From Devosia soli (GTDB lineage: Bacteria; Pseudomonadota; Alphaproteobacteria; Rhizobiales; Devosiaceae), in assembly GCF_000970455.1 (NCBI RefSeq), contig NZ_LAJG01000014.1, positions 496,001 to 560,000 of the forward strand: a stretch of 64,000 nt of DNA. The letters run 5' to 3'. How positions within the stretch are numbered: the first letter of the stretch is position 1; the number at the start of each line of letters is the position of its first letter. Below the pieces are notes generated by a model. The model had not been told where the DNA came from and searched no databases. It saw only the letters and a program-made list of their open reading frames with translations. Positions 55,523-64,000 of the stretch are shown here, in pieces. The position numbers and the translations under genes were made by a program.

Positions 55523-55834
55523 ATGCGAACCCTTGCCGCCGCCACCCTTCTCGCCGCCCTCGCCGTCACTCCGGCCATGGCTGAGCCCATCGCCCAGGTT
55601 TCGGGCGGCAATGTCGCCGTGCGCACCGGCCCCGGCTCGCAATACCGCATCATCGGCGCCCTGACCAACGGCACGCAGGTGCTGCTCGATTATTGCACCA
55701 CCGATGACGAATGGTGCCACGTCGCCGATCTCGGCTGGGTAGACGCCGCCTGGATCGTCGGCTGGTCCGCCAAGATCGCCGTCACCCCGCCCGGATTCTT
55801 GTCGAACCCGACAGTCGAGCAGAAGCTGTTCTAG
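55523..55834 (+). CDS. Secreted single SH3-type domain protein
   Basis: 103 residues: signal peptide (AATLLAALAVTPAMA) and one bacterial SH3 domain (GGNVAVRTGPGSQYRIIGAL, WCHVADLGWVDAAWIVG). It is the shortest of the five SH3-type proteins in the window, without a proline linker or crystallin-like part. Probably periplasmic, possibly murein-associated. Confidence 0.75.
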   Translation: MRTLAAATLLAALAVTPAMAEPIAQVSGGNVAVRTGPGSQYRIIGALTNGTQVLLDYCTTDDEWCHVADLGWVDAAWIVGWSAKIAVTPPGFLSNPTVEQKLF

Positions 55835-55837
55835 GCT

Positions 55838-56860
55838 TCAGAGCCAGCCGCTCAGCTCCCGGCGCACCATGGCCTCGATCATGTCCATGCCGCCGGGGCT
55901 GTCGTTGAGGCACGGGATATAGGCATAGTTCTCCCCGCCCGCCTCCATGAATGTATCCTTGCCGCCCATCGAGATCTCTTCGAGCGTTTCGATACAGTCC
56001 GCCGAGAACGCCGGCGCCAGGATCGCGACCTTCTTGATCCCCTTCCCCGGCAACGCTTCCAGCGTCTTGTCAGTATAGGGCTGCAGCCATTCCGTCGGCC
56101 CGAAGCGGCTCTGGAACGTGACCATCAGCTTTTCCCTCGGCCAGCCCAGATACTCCCGCACCAGCCGTGTCGTCTTGTAACACTGGCAGTGGTAGGGATC
56201 GCCCTTCTTGAGATATTCCACCGGCATGCCGTGATATGAGGTGATCACCACATCGGGCTCGAAATCGAGCTTGGCGACGCCGTCACGGATCGAATTGGCC
56301 AGCGCTTCGATATATTTGGGGTCCTCGAAATAAGCCGGCGCCGTGCGCACCGCCGGCTGCCAGCGCATTTCTTTGAGCGCATCGAACGCCTTGTCGTTCG
56401 CCGTCGCGGTGGTCGTCGCCGAATATTGCGGATAAAGCGGCACCAGCAGGATTTTCTGGCACCCCGCCGCCTGCATCTTTTCAAGCACGCTTTTCGTCGA
56501 AGGATTGCCATAGCGCATGGCATATTCGACCATCACGCCGTCACCCGACATCCGCGCCGCCAGCGCCTCGGTCTGCGCCCGTGTGATCACCCGCAACGGG
56601 CTCTCATTGCGCTCTTTGTCCCAGATCTGCGCATAGGCATGCCCCGCCTTTTGCGGCCGGAAATTTAGGATGATCAGGTTAAGGATCGGCCACCAGATGA
56701 ACTTGTTGGTCTCGATCACGCGCGGGTCGGACAGAAATTCTTTGAGATACCGTCGCACGCTCCAGAAATCGGTTGCATCAGGCGTACCGAGATTGAGCAG
56801 CAGCACGCCCACCTTTTGCTTCGGAACGGGCGGATGATCTTTGGGCAGATGCTCGGACAT
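55838..56860 (-). CDS. hemH: Ferrochelatase
   Basis: 340 residues. It inserts Fe2+ into protoporphyrin IX, the last step of haem synthesis. Motifs: VGVLLLNLGTPDATDFWSVR, SYHGMPVEYLKKGDPYHCQC with the catalytic histidine, FQSRFGPTEWLQPYT and the acidic metal site in FSADCIETLEEI. The start SEHLPKDHP (56860) follows a GGGGG-rich leader; an extra 52 codons upstream are not protein-like. Single gene, no other haem genes here. Confidence 0.95.
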   Translation of the reverse strand: MSEHLPKDHPPVPKQKVGVLLLNLGTPDATDFWSVRRYLKEFLSDPRVIETNKFIWWPILNLIILNFRPQKAGHAYAQIWDKERNESPLRVITRAQTEALAARMSGDGVMVEYAMRYGNPSTKSVLEKMQAAGCQKILLVPLYPQYSATTTATANDKAFDALKEMRWQPAVRTAPAYFEDPKYIEALANSIRDGVAKLDFEPDVVITSYHGMPVEYLKKGDPYHCQCYKTTRLVREYLGWPREKLMVTFQSRFGPTEWLQPYTDKTLEALPGKGIKKVAILAPAFSADCIETLEEISMGGKDTFMEAGGENYAYIPCLNDSPGGMDMIEAMVRRELSGWL

Positions 56861-56946
56861 TTTAGGGGGCCGGTCTTGGAATGAGTCCTGAATTTGGCCG
56901 CACCATAGCCGCTTCTCGCCCCGCCGCAAGGCGGCACTGGGTCGCG

Positions 56947-58572
56947 CTAGAGGCTCGCGATCAAGAGTAGAATGCCGAAAAGCAGCACCAAAGCCGCACC
57001 GGCGAGCTCTGCCCACCAGACGATCCGCTGCGCCAACACACTCTCTTCGCCCCCGAGGCGGCCGAGCAACCCCTTGGCACCCACGGCGAGCGAAGCCAGA
57101 ACCGCGACCGTTATGGCCGTGCCGAGCCCCATCAGCAGCACTGAAGCGACACCGGCCGCCAGCAAACCCTGCGACAACGCAAAGACCATGACCACCAACG
57201 CCCCGGAACAGGGCCGCAGCCCCACGGCCAGCACCACGCCAAGTTGCTCACGCCAATTGCCACTCAAATCTGCCGGCGAGACGGCATGATGCATGTGCTC
57301 GGGATGGTCGTGGTCGTGGTGGTGGTCTTCATGTGCGTGATCATGCCAGATGTCCTGCCGCGCCTCCGGCGCATGGTGGTGATGGTGTCCGAGACCGAAA
57401 ATCTTGCGGATCACGAGCCAGGCGCCGAGCGCTGCAACGAGCCCATAGCTCAGAACGCCAACCCAATGCGCTGCATCGCCGATCGCCGTGCTGGTAAGGC
57501 GCAAGAGGCCCGCCAGCACAAGCACGAAAGCGATGGCCACAAGGGACTGAAGCAAAGCCGAGACGGCGCTGAGCGCGATGCCGCGGCGCAGTTGGTGTTC
57601 GTTAGCCAAGACGTAGGACGAGATGACCACCTTGCCATGGCCAGGACCGGCAGCATGGAAGATGCCATAAAGAAAGCTTAATCCACCAAGGACCCAAAAG
57701 GCCGTCCAGTCGTTACGCAAAGCGTCGAGCGAACGCGTCATTGCACCATAAAACGCCCGCTGCTGATCCTGCAGCCAACCAAAAAAACCCGACCGCGGCA
57801 GGTTCAACCCCGGTTCAGGCGGGGGACCGCCAAACGGGGCCGAGGGCCGGCTGACGGCAACCTGTTCCGTCGCTTCGAGGGCTGTCGTTGGTGCCGGTGC
57901 TTCGGCGCAGGAAATAACGATCATCCCCTGTGTGCCGCGCATCGCCGCAGCGAGATCAGGCGGTAGCTCCAGAACTTCAGGACCCAGCGAATAGAGCCGC
58001 TCTTCAGTCGCCTTATCCATCGGTTGCGGCGGTACCAATTCCGCTCCACAACTGGCTGGCGCATTGACGAGAGTCACATCGCCCACATCGGCAAAGCCGA
58101 TCGCGACGTAATACTCGGCGTCATAGACGCCAAGTTCGAAGCGGTGTCCGGGGGCTACCGGCTCTTCGGCGTCGATGGAAAAATCGAGCGTTACGCGATT
58201 GTCCCGGTAGACCATTTTCTGGTCGCCAGCCGCCGCGAAGGCCATGCCATCGCCCGCAAACGTATAAAAACCATAGTCCGCCAGGCCGACCATGTTCTCG
58301 TCGGCAAGCTCCTGCAGTTCGGAGCTGTCGACAGAGCCGTCGTTATTTTTGTCGAGCCCCTGCACTGTCCAGACCGAAAAGGCGCTGTCGAACGTCCAGT
58401 GATGGCGGAGCCCGGTGATCCGGCCTTGCGCATCGAAGACGACGTCAACCTTGGCATCGATGAAGATATGCGGGTGAGCAATCGCGGGCTGAGCGAGACC
58501 GAGGAAAACCACGATCGCGGCAAGAAAGTGTGCCGCTCCTAAAACGAGTCGCGAAAAACTCACGCCAGACAT
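56947..58572 (-). CDS. DUF1007 periplasmic domain fused to a NiCoT-type nickel/cobalt transporter
   Basis: 541 residues. Residues 1-220: signal peptide and a DUF1007 domain (AHPHIFIDAKVDVVFDAQGR) with an EF-hand-like loop DKNNDGSVDSSEL. Residues 260-541: a six-helix RcnA/HupN-like transporter with HAAGPGHGK and GLRPCSGALVVMVFALSQG. A very His-rich loop (GHHHHHAPEARQDIWHDHAH onward) likely binds metal. Many alphaproteobacteria have these as two adjacent genes; here they are one. Probably exports or moves Ni2+/Co2+. Confidence 0.88.
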   Translation of the reverse strand: MSGVSFSRLVLGAAHFLAAIVVFLGLAQPAIAHPHIFIDAKVDVVFDAQGRITGLRHHWTFDSAFSVWTVQGLDKNNDGSVDSSELQELADENMVGLADYGFYTFAGDGMAFAAAGDQKMVYRDNRVTLDFSIDAEEPVAPGHRFELGVYDAEYYVAIGFADVGDVTLVNAPASCGAELVPPQPMDKATEERLYSLGPEVLELPPDLAAAMRGTQGMIVISCAEAPAPTTALEATEQVAVSRPSAPFGGPPPEPGLNLPRSGFFGWLQDQQRAFYGAMTRSLDALRNDWTAFWVLGGLSFLYGIFHAAGPGHGKVVISSYVLANEHQLRRGIALSAVSALLQSLVAIAFVLVLAGLLRLTSTAIGDAAHWVGVLSYGLVAALGAWLVIRKIFGLGHHHHHAPEARQDIWHDHAHEDHHHDHDHPEHMHHAVSPADLSGNWREQLGVVLAVGLRPCSGALVVMVFALSQGLLAAGVASVLLMGLGTAITVAVLASLAVGAKGLLGRLGGEESVLAQRIVWWAELAGAALVLLFGILLLIASL

Positions 58573-58576
58573 TCCG

Positions 58577-59485
58577 TCAATTAATCGGGTGGGTGGCGAA
58601 CCAGTCCACCAGATGGTCGATCAGCGCCCGGACTTTACCAGCCAGATGACGACGATGGGGATAAACCGCCTGCAACGTCTGTCCTGTCGGCAAGAAGCCC
58701 TGCAGCACTGGCACGAGTTCTCCGCTCGCAACCAGCGGATCGGCGAGATAGGAGGGCAATACGACGAAACCAAGACCCATGACCGCTGCCGTGCGCGCGG
58801 CGAGTGGCGAGTTGACCCGCAAGGGGCCGGTTACCGGCACTGAAATGGTTTTGTCATTCTCGATGAAGCGCCAGTTCGACTGACCCTGGAGATTGACGTC
58901 GACGATGCAGGGCAAGTGCCGCAAATCGTCCGGATGCTTTGGCGTGCCTAGCGTTTTGAGAAGGCTCGGCGCCGCCCCCACCACCACATGCATGTCGGCG
59001 ATCTTGCGGGCGATCAGCGAGGAGTCCGCCAAGGTCGAAATGCGCAAGGCAACGTCGATACCCTCATCGACGAGGTCCACATAGCGGTCCTCAAGTCGCA
59101 GATCGAGCGCCACTTTCGGGAACTTTTTGAGATATTCGAAGATTGCCGGCGCCAGCGTCGACTCGCCGAAATTACGGGGCGCCGATACGCGCAGCATGCC
59201 ACGTGGCTCCGCTGTCTGATCGGTAATCGTGGCGTCGAGGTCGTCGAGCTGCTGAAGCAGCGATGAAGCCTCGCGGTAATAGGCCTCCCCTGCTTCGGTC
59301 AGGCTCAATTTCCGCGTCGTCCGATTCATCAGCCTCACGCCGAGGTAATCCTCAAGATCGGTGACGTATTTGCTGAGCAGCGCCTTTGATCGTCCATGCA
59401 ATCTTGCTGCAGAGGAAAACCCCCCCGCGTCAAAGACTTGCACGAAAGCTCGGATGCGGGCGAGATCCTGCAATTTGGCCTCCAC
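58577..59485 (-). CDS. LysR-type regulator, AaeR/PtrR-like
   Basis: 302 residues: winged helix IRAFVQVFDAGGFSSAARLH and RSKALLSKYVTDLEDYLG, then an effector domain (RVSAPRNFGESTLAPAIFEY). It starts EAKLQDLARIRAF. It lies 5 bp upstream of the DUF1007-transporter start on the same strand, so it may be co-transcribed with it or may control a divergent, unrelated gene. Effector unknown. Confidence 0.85.
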   Translation of the reverse strand: MEAKLQDLARIRAFVQVFDAGGFSSAARLHGRSKALLSKYVTDLEDYLGVRLMNRTTRKLSLTEAGEAYYREASSLLQQLDDLDATITDQTAEPRGMLRVSAPRNFGESTLAPAIFEYLKKFPKVALDLRLEDRYVDLVDEGIDVALRISTLADSSLIARKIADMHVVVGAAPSLLKTLGTPKHPDDLRHLPCIVDVNLQGQSNWRFIENDKTISVPVTGPLRVNSPLAARTAAVMGLGFVVLPSYLADPLVASGELVPVLQGFLPTGQTLQAVYPHRRHLAGKVRALIDHLVDWFATHPIN

Positions 59486-59669
59486 TCAAAGATCAGACGC
59501 CTCGCGTCCACCCGCATTCGCCTCGGAGCATTATGCTGCCAGGCCTCGGCAATCCACGCATAACTCATCTGCAAAGAGTGAACAATAACGCCCCTTGGTC
59601 GTTGCCTGATTAACGATAGGATGGAACCGTCATCGACGCGCCACGGGAGTTCGGACTATTTTTCCGCTC

Positions 59670-60092
59670 ATGTCCAAACCGTCACCAAATTCCGCGCTCT
59701 ATCGGCTCATCGCTGCCGGCCAAATGGCGCATAAGGCACTTCTCGTGCCGCTCAAGGAACGTGGTTTGGAGCCTGGCGACGATGCGGTGCTCTTTGAACT
59801 CGGCCGCTCTGGGGCGACGGAAATCGATCTGGCTGAAAAGCTGGGCCTCCCGTCCGAGCACTTGATCAACCGTTTGTCGCGTCTGATCGAGCGGGACCTG
59901 ATCGAACGCCGAGCCGTGGGTCCGGAGTTGGTACCCGGCGTCGCGCTGACGGATCGCGGGATCCGTATCCGGAACAGCCTTGCGGATCACTGGGCGCAGC
60001 TCGAAGAGGCGCTGATGGGCGAACTAAAGCCCAAACAGCGCCGGAAGTTCGGCAACATTCTGCGCCGGTTCACCGAACTTCTACAAATTTGA
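59670..60092 (+). CDS. MarR-family-like regulator
   Basis: 140 residues of winged-helix type (RSGATEIDLAEKLGLPSEHL, then RLIERDLIERRAVGPELVPG), with the wing shorter than in OhrR. No neighbour is an obvious target. Function unknown; DNA binding inferred. Confidence 0.72.
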   Translation: MSKPSPNSALYRLIAAGQMAHKALLVPLKERGLEPGDDAVLFELGRSGATEIDLAEKLGLPSEHLINRLSRLIERDLIERRAVGPELVPGVALTDRGIRIRNSLADHWAQLEEALMGELKPKQRRKFGNILRRFTELLQI

Positions 60093-60269
60093 CGGCGGCC
60101 TTGGGGCCGGGGCAACGCCAACGAGTTTCGCGCATTTTCAATCCAAGCGTTATCGCTTGGTGCCGGAAGGGCTTTCCTGAATCTAAAGGCTCCGTTCAGT
60201 CTGGGTTCATCCGGGATGCGCTTAATAGGTGTCAGGCATAACAAGCTACCACACGTAAGGAGATTTCGA

Positions 60270-60737
60270 ATGGCTCCACATCGCAAACTGCTCGCATCCG
60301 GCCTCGCCACCATGGCCGTGCTCGCGACCACGGCAGCGGCCTTTGCCGCTCCTGCGATTGCAACCGGCAATGTCAATGTTCGCTCCGGCCCGGGCACCGG
60401 CTATGCCGTTGTCGACGCCCTGCGCCGTGGCGAACGGGTCGATATCCAGTACTGCCGAGGCAGCTGGTGCTTTGTTGAAAAGCGCGGCCCGGATGGCTGG
60501 GTCTCGGCAAACTACCTGGCCCAAGGCGGCAACGGTGGTGGTTGGAACGACTATGATCCGCCGCCGCCGCCGCACTGGAACCCGCGTCCACCCCGGCCGC
60601 CGCATTGGAACCCGTCGCCGCGACCGCCGCACTGGAACCCTGGCCCATCGCGTCCTTATCCGACGCCCTACCCGACCCGTCCTGGCGCCAGCTTCTGCTT
60701 CAACGGCCCCAACGGCTACTTCTGCGCCGGCAGCTAA
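60270..60737 (+). CDS. Secreted SH3-type domain protein with PPHWNP repeats
   Basis: 155 residues: signal peptide (ASGLATMAVLATTAAAFAAP), SH3 domain (VNVRSGPGTGYAVVDALRRG, GSWCFVEKRGPDGWVS) nearly the same as that of the protein at 36333, then a proline-rich tail with three PPHWNP units and a short Cys-containing end (ASFCFNGPNGYFCAGS). AAGGAG precedes ATG 60270. Periplasmic or wall-bound; the repeats could vary in number. Confidence 0.78.
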   Translation: MAPHRKLLASGLATMAVLATTAAAFAAPAIATGNVNVRSGPGTGYAVVDALRRGERVDIQYCRGSWCFVEKRGPDGWVSANYLAQGGNGGGWNDYDPPPPPHWNPRPPRPPHWNPSPRPPHWNPGPSRPYPTPYPTRPGASFCFNGPNGYFCAGS

Positions 60738-60756
60738 CCGGCAAACGCAAACTTGC

Positions 60757-60782
60757 AACACCGGGCCGTCGCGCCCGGTGTT
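60757..60782. terminator. Terminator after the SH3/PPHWNP gene
   Basis: 10-bp stem AACACCGGGC / GCCCGGTGTT, then TCAGTCT; between convergent genes. Confidence 0.65.
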
Positions 60783-61220
60783 TCAGTCTACGGTCAGGCG
60801 TTCGACTTCAATGCCGTGCTTTTCAAGCGGAAGCCTCGCCCGCCGCGCAAGAAATTCGCTAAGCCCGTAGGCGACGACCGCGCCCACCGCCATCGTGATT
60901 CCAAACCCGCGCCAACCGTCCTGGCTGGCGATGACGATCGCGGAAAACAACGTGACTGCCCCCGCGCCCAACAAGATCCAACCACGCCGCAGCAGCGCCT
61001 GGCGATAATTGTGCGCGCTGGCATGCAGCAGGTCCCGCAGTTCACTATCGCTCATGGCAACAAGCTCACGGTTGGTGCGCTCTCGCCGGATGGTCTCGAT
61101 GTAAGCATCGACGCGGCGCATCGTCAGGGCCTCGCGCGTTCGCGTGACCTTGCCACGGCTGAGGATGCTCCACCCTCCACCGATCAGCATCAGCACCAAA
61201 GCAATCTGTATGAGCCACAT
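60783..61220 (-). CDS. Membrane protein with cytoplasmic helical linker, unknown family
   Basis: 145 residues: one N-terminal membrane helix (IQIALVLMLIGGGWSILSRG), a basic helical stretch (TRTREALTMRRVDAYIETIR) and two more helices near the end (GWILLGAGAVTLFSAIVIAS, FGITMAVGAVVAYGLSEFLA). Its ribosome site is plausible. I do not recognise the family. Confidence 0.6.
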   Translation of the reverse strand: MWLIQIALVLMLIGGGWSILSRGKVTRTREALTMRRVDAYIETIRRERTNRELVAMSDSELRDLLHASAHNYRQALLRRGWILLGAGAVTLFSAIVIASQDGWRGFGITMAVGAVVAYGLSEFLARRARLPLEKHGIEVERLTVD

Positions 61221-61331
61221 ATATCAGCCCCCTTCTATGACCCATGACATGCCCATTCGTGCGGTGTGGTGCAAGTGATCCACAACGCTTGGCTGGACGT
61301 TCAACTTTCAATTCACACCGAGGGGCTAGCC

Positions 61332-61727
61332 GTGACCAAGTATCTGATCCTTTACGCCGCCGTCGCGCTGGTTTTTTTCCCGCTCGATTTCATCTGGCTT
61401 TCGACCATGGGCAAGAATTTCTACATGCCCGAGCTGGGCGATCTGATGCAGGATCGTCCCAACCTGGTCATCGCCGGCCTCTTCTATCTGGCCTACGTCG
61501 CGGGCGTAGTTGTCTTGGTCGCCGCGCCTGCCGACGGCGACATTGTCAAAGCACTCCTTTATGGCGCTGTCCTCGGCTTTGTTGCCTATGGCACATATGA
61601 CCTGACCAATCTTTCGACCATTTCCGGCTTCTCGCCGAAGGTTGCTGCGGTCGACATGGCCTGGGGGACAACGCTAACCGCCGTCAGTTCAGCCGCCGGC
61701 GTCTGGATTTCGCGCTTTTTCGCCTGA
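61332..61727 (+). CDS. DUF2177-family membrane protein
   Basis: 131 residues with about four helices; TKYLILYAAVALVFFPLDFI and FVAYGTYDLTNLSTISGFSP are typical of DUF2177. The start is GTG at 61332, with GAGGGG before it; the upstream frame is not protein-like. The function is unknown; members are often next to stress or lipid genes. Confidence 0.8.
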   Translation: MTKYLILYAAVALVFFPLDFIWLSTMGKNFYMPELGDLMQDRPNLVIAGLFYLAYVAGVVVLVAAPADGDIVKALLYGAVLGFVAYGTYDLTNLSTISGFSPKVAAVDMAWGTTLTAVSSAAGVWISRFFA

Positions 61728-61728
61728 A

Positions 61729-62652
61729 TTATTCTTCGCCGACTGGCGCCACCCCGACGACCGGTACGCGCTTCTGACGTTCCCGGGCCATCACGATGAG
61801 CCCGGCAATGACAATGATGCCTGCGCCGAGCAGCGAAATGGGATCAATCCATTGCCCGAAGATCACGATGCTGAGGACAATGGCCCAAGGCAGCGAGAAA
61901 TAGTTGAAGGGCTGGAGCACACTGGCTGGCGCCATCGTCAGGGCATAAACCATGAGACCATGGCCTATGCACGTCGTCGCCATGGTGAGGATGACCATGG
62001 CAAAGTCGGGCCAGGCCATTGGCTGCCAGAAGAAGAAGCCCACGGCGCTCGACATAACGAGGCCAACGACGGAAGCATAAGCAAGGCTCGTCGCCGCGCT
62101 ATCGGCCCCCGAAACCTGGCGCGTCAGGACAATATAGAGCGCGTAGAGCGTCGCCGAGGCGAGACCAAAACCTGCGCCCCAATCAAGCGGCACACCGCCT
62201 GGCCGGAGGATGACGAGCGCGCCGACAAGCCCCGCCCCCACTGCCGCAAAACGAAAAATGCCCACCTTCTCGCCGAGCAGAGGAATGGCAAAAACCGTCA
62301 CCAGCAACGGATAGACGATCACGATCGATTGCAACTCGCCCAAAGGAACGGTCTGCAGCGCAATCGCGAAACACCAGATGTCGGCCATCAAGAGGACGCC
62401 CCGCATGATCTGCCGCTTGGGCATCTTCGATCTCAGCGCTTGCCGCAACGGCGCCTGCCTCGCCACGATCACGAGGGCAAAGATGGTAAAGCCCCAATAG
62501 CGCATCATCGTCGTCTGGAACGGGGAATATTCCTGCACCAGCAATTTGGCCACGGCATCCTGGATGCCGAAAGTTGCGATTGTCGTCAGCGTGAGAGCGA
62601 TGGCACGGCCGCGGTTTTCCGCAGCATGAAGCGAAGAGGGAGGCATGGTCAC
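61729..62652 (-). CDS. EamA/DMT-family transporter
   Basis: 307 residues, about ten helices, two EamA repeats (TLTTIATFGIQDAVAKLLVQ, PFNYFSLPWAIVLSIVIFGQ). Probable metabolite exporter (S-adenosylmethionine or amino-acid exporter-like); the substrate is not known. ATG codons 1 and 3 are both possible. It converges on DUF2177. Confidence 0.85.
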   Translation of the reverse strand: MTMPPSSLHAAENRGRAIALTLTTIATFGIQDAVAKLLVQEYSPFQTTMMRYWGFTIFALVIVARQAPLRQALRSKMPKRQIMRGVLLMADIWCFAIALQTVPLGELQSIVIVYPLLVTVFAIPLLGEKVGIFRFAAVGAGLVGALVILRPGGVPLDWGAGFGLASATLYALYIVLTRQVSGADSAATSLAYASVVGLVMSSAVGFFFWQPMAWPDFAMVILTMATTCIGHGLMVYALTMAPASVLQPFNYFSLPWAIVLSIVIFGQWIDPISLLGAGIIVIAGLIVMARERQKRVPVVGVAPVGEE

Positions 62653-62880
62653 CGGAAGGCTATGTGGCGCTTTGCATCCGTGCAGCGCACCCGCACGCTA
62701 CCGCAAGCGCTCAATGCTGACCATCGAGGTTCTCGCCTGAGCTGCGAGGCGCTCACAATGTCCTGCTGCCGGCTTCTGTCAGCGGGCTGGTCCAACACGC
62801 CGTCACGCGTCGGCATGTAGTTGTTCTCCTATCCGATCCATGATTGAAGGGGGCCGGCGAACCGGCCTATTGTCCTGCCG

Positions 62881-63657
62881 ATGTCTCAGCTCAGAACGAA
62901 TCAACCCGGTCCCGCCCTCGTCACCGGCGCCAGTGACCGTATCGGCGCAGCGATCGTCCGTGCTTTGTCCTCCGCGGGCTACCCGGTGGTTATCCATTTC
63001 CGATCGGGCGCCGCAGGAGCGAAGACGCTTGTCGACGAGATCACCTCCCAAGGGGGCCGAGCAGCTTCGCTGCAGGCGGATTTGGCAAACCGTGACGCGC
63101 GGGAAAGCCTCATCGCTAAGGCTGCCGGTTTTTTCGGCCCGCTCACTGTTCTGATCAACAATGCCTCGGTCTTCGAGCCGGACAGTAGCCGCGATGTGAT
63201 CGACGAGACGTGGGACAAACACTTTTCGATCCACGCCGAAGCACCCATATTTCTCTCTCGCGACTTTGCAGGCCAACTGCCCGCTGGCATTGAGGGAAAT
63301 ATCATCAACATGATTGACGAGCGGGTGCTTCATCCGAGCCCGGCTTATTTCAGCTATACCCTCTCCAAATCCGTTCTCTGGACGGCCACCCAGACCATGG
63401 CGCAAACCTTCGCGCCCGCGATCCGGGTCAATGCCATCGGCCCAGGACCTGTCTTGCCCCATTCCGGCCAAAGCGACTCGGACTTCAAAGAGAGCATCCA
63501 GTCGCTACCGCTCAAGCGTCACGCCGATCCCGAAGCGATCGCCCAAGGCGTACTCGCTATTCTTTCCATGTCGTCGTTCACGGGCCAGATGCTCGCGCTC
63601 GATGGCGGCAAGCATTTGGATTATCCGGCCCGTAGGGGCCCAACTCCTCGAAAATGA
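62881..63657 (+). CDS. SDR-family reductase, pteridine-reductase/FolM-like
   Basis: 258 residues. The cofactor motif is [12 protein letters not shown], with Arg where most SDRs have Gly, and INNASVFE, both seen in dihydromonapterin/pteridine reductases. The catalytic tyrosine and lysine are in [12 protein letters not shown]. It is coupled to uvrC by an ATGA overlap; this pairing recurs in Hyphomicrobiales. Reaction inferred from the family. Confidence 0.85.
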   Translation: MSQLRTNQPGPALVTGASDRIGAAIVRALSSAGYPVVIHFRSGAAGAKTLVDEITSQGGRAASLQADLANRDARESLIAKAAGFFGPLTVLINNASVFEPDSSRDVIDETWDKHFSIHAEAPIFLSRDFAGQLPAGIEGNIINMIDERVLHPSPAYFSYTLSKSVLWTATQTMAQTFAPAIRVNAIGPGPVLPHSGQSDSDFKESIQSLPLKRHADPEAIAQGVLAILSMSSFTGQMLALDGGKHLDYPARRGPTPRK

Positions 63658-64000
63658 CCGATACCGAAACGCGCCTTCCCGTCCCCTCCGGTCCGGAGGT
63701 CATCCGAAATTTCGTCCGCACCCTGCCCTCGGCGCCGGGCGTCTATCGCATGCTCGATGAAAACGGCGAGGTGATCTACGTCGGCAAGGCGCGGAGCTTA
63801 AAGTCCCGCGTCACCAATTATACGCGACCCGAAGGCCTCTCCGTACGCATTCAGCGGATGGTCATGGCGACGGTTTCGATGGAGTTCGTGCGCACCGAGA
63901 CCGAGGCAGAGGCTCTGCTGCTTGAAGCCAACCTCATCAAGCGTCTCAAGCCGCGCTTCAACGTCCTGCTGCGCGATGACAAGAGCTTCCCCTATATCCT
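63654..64000 (+). CDS. uvrC: Excinuclease ABC subunit C, 5' part
   Basis: 115 codons to the window edge. The GIY-YIG nuclease domain is in [20 protein letters not shown] and [20 protein letters not shown], which makes the 3' incision in nucleotide excision repair. The ATG overlaps the SDR stop. The gene continues beyond the window. Confidence 0.97.
   Translation, partial: MTDTETRLPVPSGPEVIRNFVRTLPSAPGVYRMLDENGEVIYVGKARSLKSRVTNYTRPEGLSVRIQRMVMATVSMEFVRTETEAEALLLEANLIKRLKPRFNVLLRDDKSFPYI

Overview
The window is about 64 kb of high-GC, gene-dense chromosomal DNA from an alphaproteobacterium. It is most likely a member of the Hyphomicrobiales close to Devosia or Pelagibacterium. The evidence is the gene set (carA/carB, greA-trxB-lsrB, OhrR/Ohr, the order SDR-uvrC, DUF1328 and DUF2177 proteins), a GTTC-N7-GTTC SOS box upstream of uvrB, and strong G/C third-position bias. 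The genus is inference. No tRNA, rRNA, CRISPR array or transposase was found.

Layout. 0-17.9 kb: the 3' end of carA, a fused glycosyltransferase, a zinc metallopeptidase, a probable RNA-scavenging pair (exported cyclic-nucleotide phosphodiesterase and RNase T2), the OhrR/Ohr peroxide switch, MFS and ABC exporters, MotA/MotB, an RNA methyltransferase, a lone receiver domain and CorA. 17.9-30.8 kb: carB, a hexapeptide acetyltransferase, threonine aldolase, a cold-shock gene preceded by a candidate small RNA, a TetR remnant, then greA, trxB and an LsrB/VtlR-type LysR regulator. 30.8-32.1 kb: a gene-free interval with a tandem family of small RNA genes. 32.1-47.6 kb: metabolic and regulatory genes, including three tandem secreted SH3/crystallin-like proteins, tdk-yciA, a class V aminotransferase with a structured leader, an ArsR/SRPBCC/DHFR-like locus with paired operators, and MarR-azoreductase. 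47.8-53.2 kb: uvrB, a second silently diverged copy of the uvrB 3' end, palindromic repeats, and an AT-richer SIR2-STAND gene that looks like a horizontally acquired defence gene. 53.3-64 kb: small conserved membrane and secreted proteins, hemH, a DUF1007-nickel transporter fusion, regulators, an SDR reductase and the 5' end of uvrC.

Most striking observation. In 30.9-31.8 kb at least three small RNA genes stand in tandem on the + strand. Together they carry seven exact copies of CCTCCTCCC, the anti-Shine-Dalgarno sequence, each in a hairpin loop. Two units share the same plan: three loops, a conserved spacer and a UUCG-capped terminator. All three promoters have similar -35/-10 hexamers with a 17-nt spacer and an AATGCAT-containing element starting exactly 29 nt upstream of the -35. 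This resembles the CcsR/'cuckoo' type of alphaproteobacterial RNA, but here with its own shared promoter element. A fourth unit is possible, and a separate sRNA with a CCTCCC loop lies upstream of the cold-shock gene.

The second highlight is the uvrB-SIR2 junction. The 72-bp duplicate of the uvrB tail encodes the same 23 residues but differs at 14 positions, all silent. That points to recombination with DNA from a related genome at this site, next to the SIR2-STAND gene.
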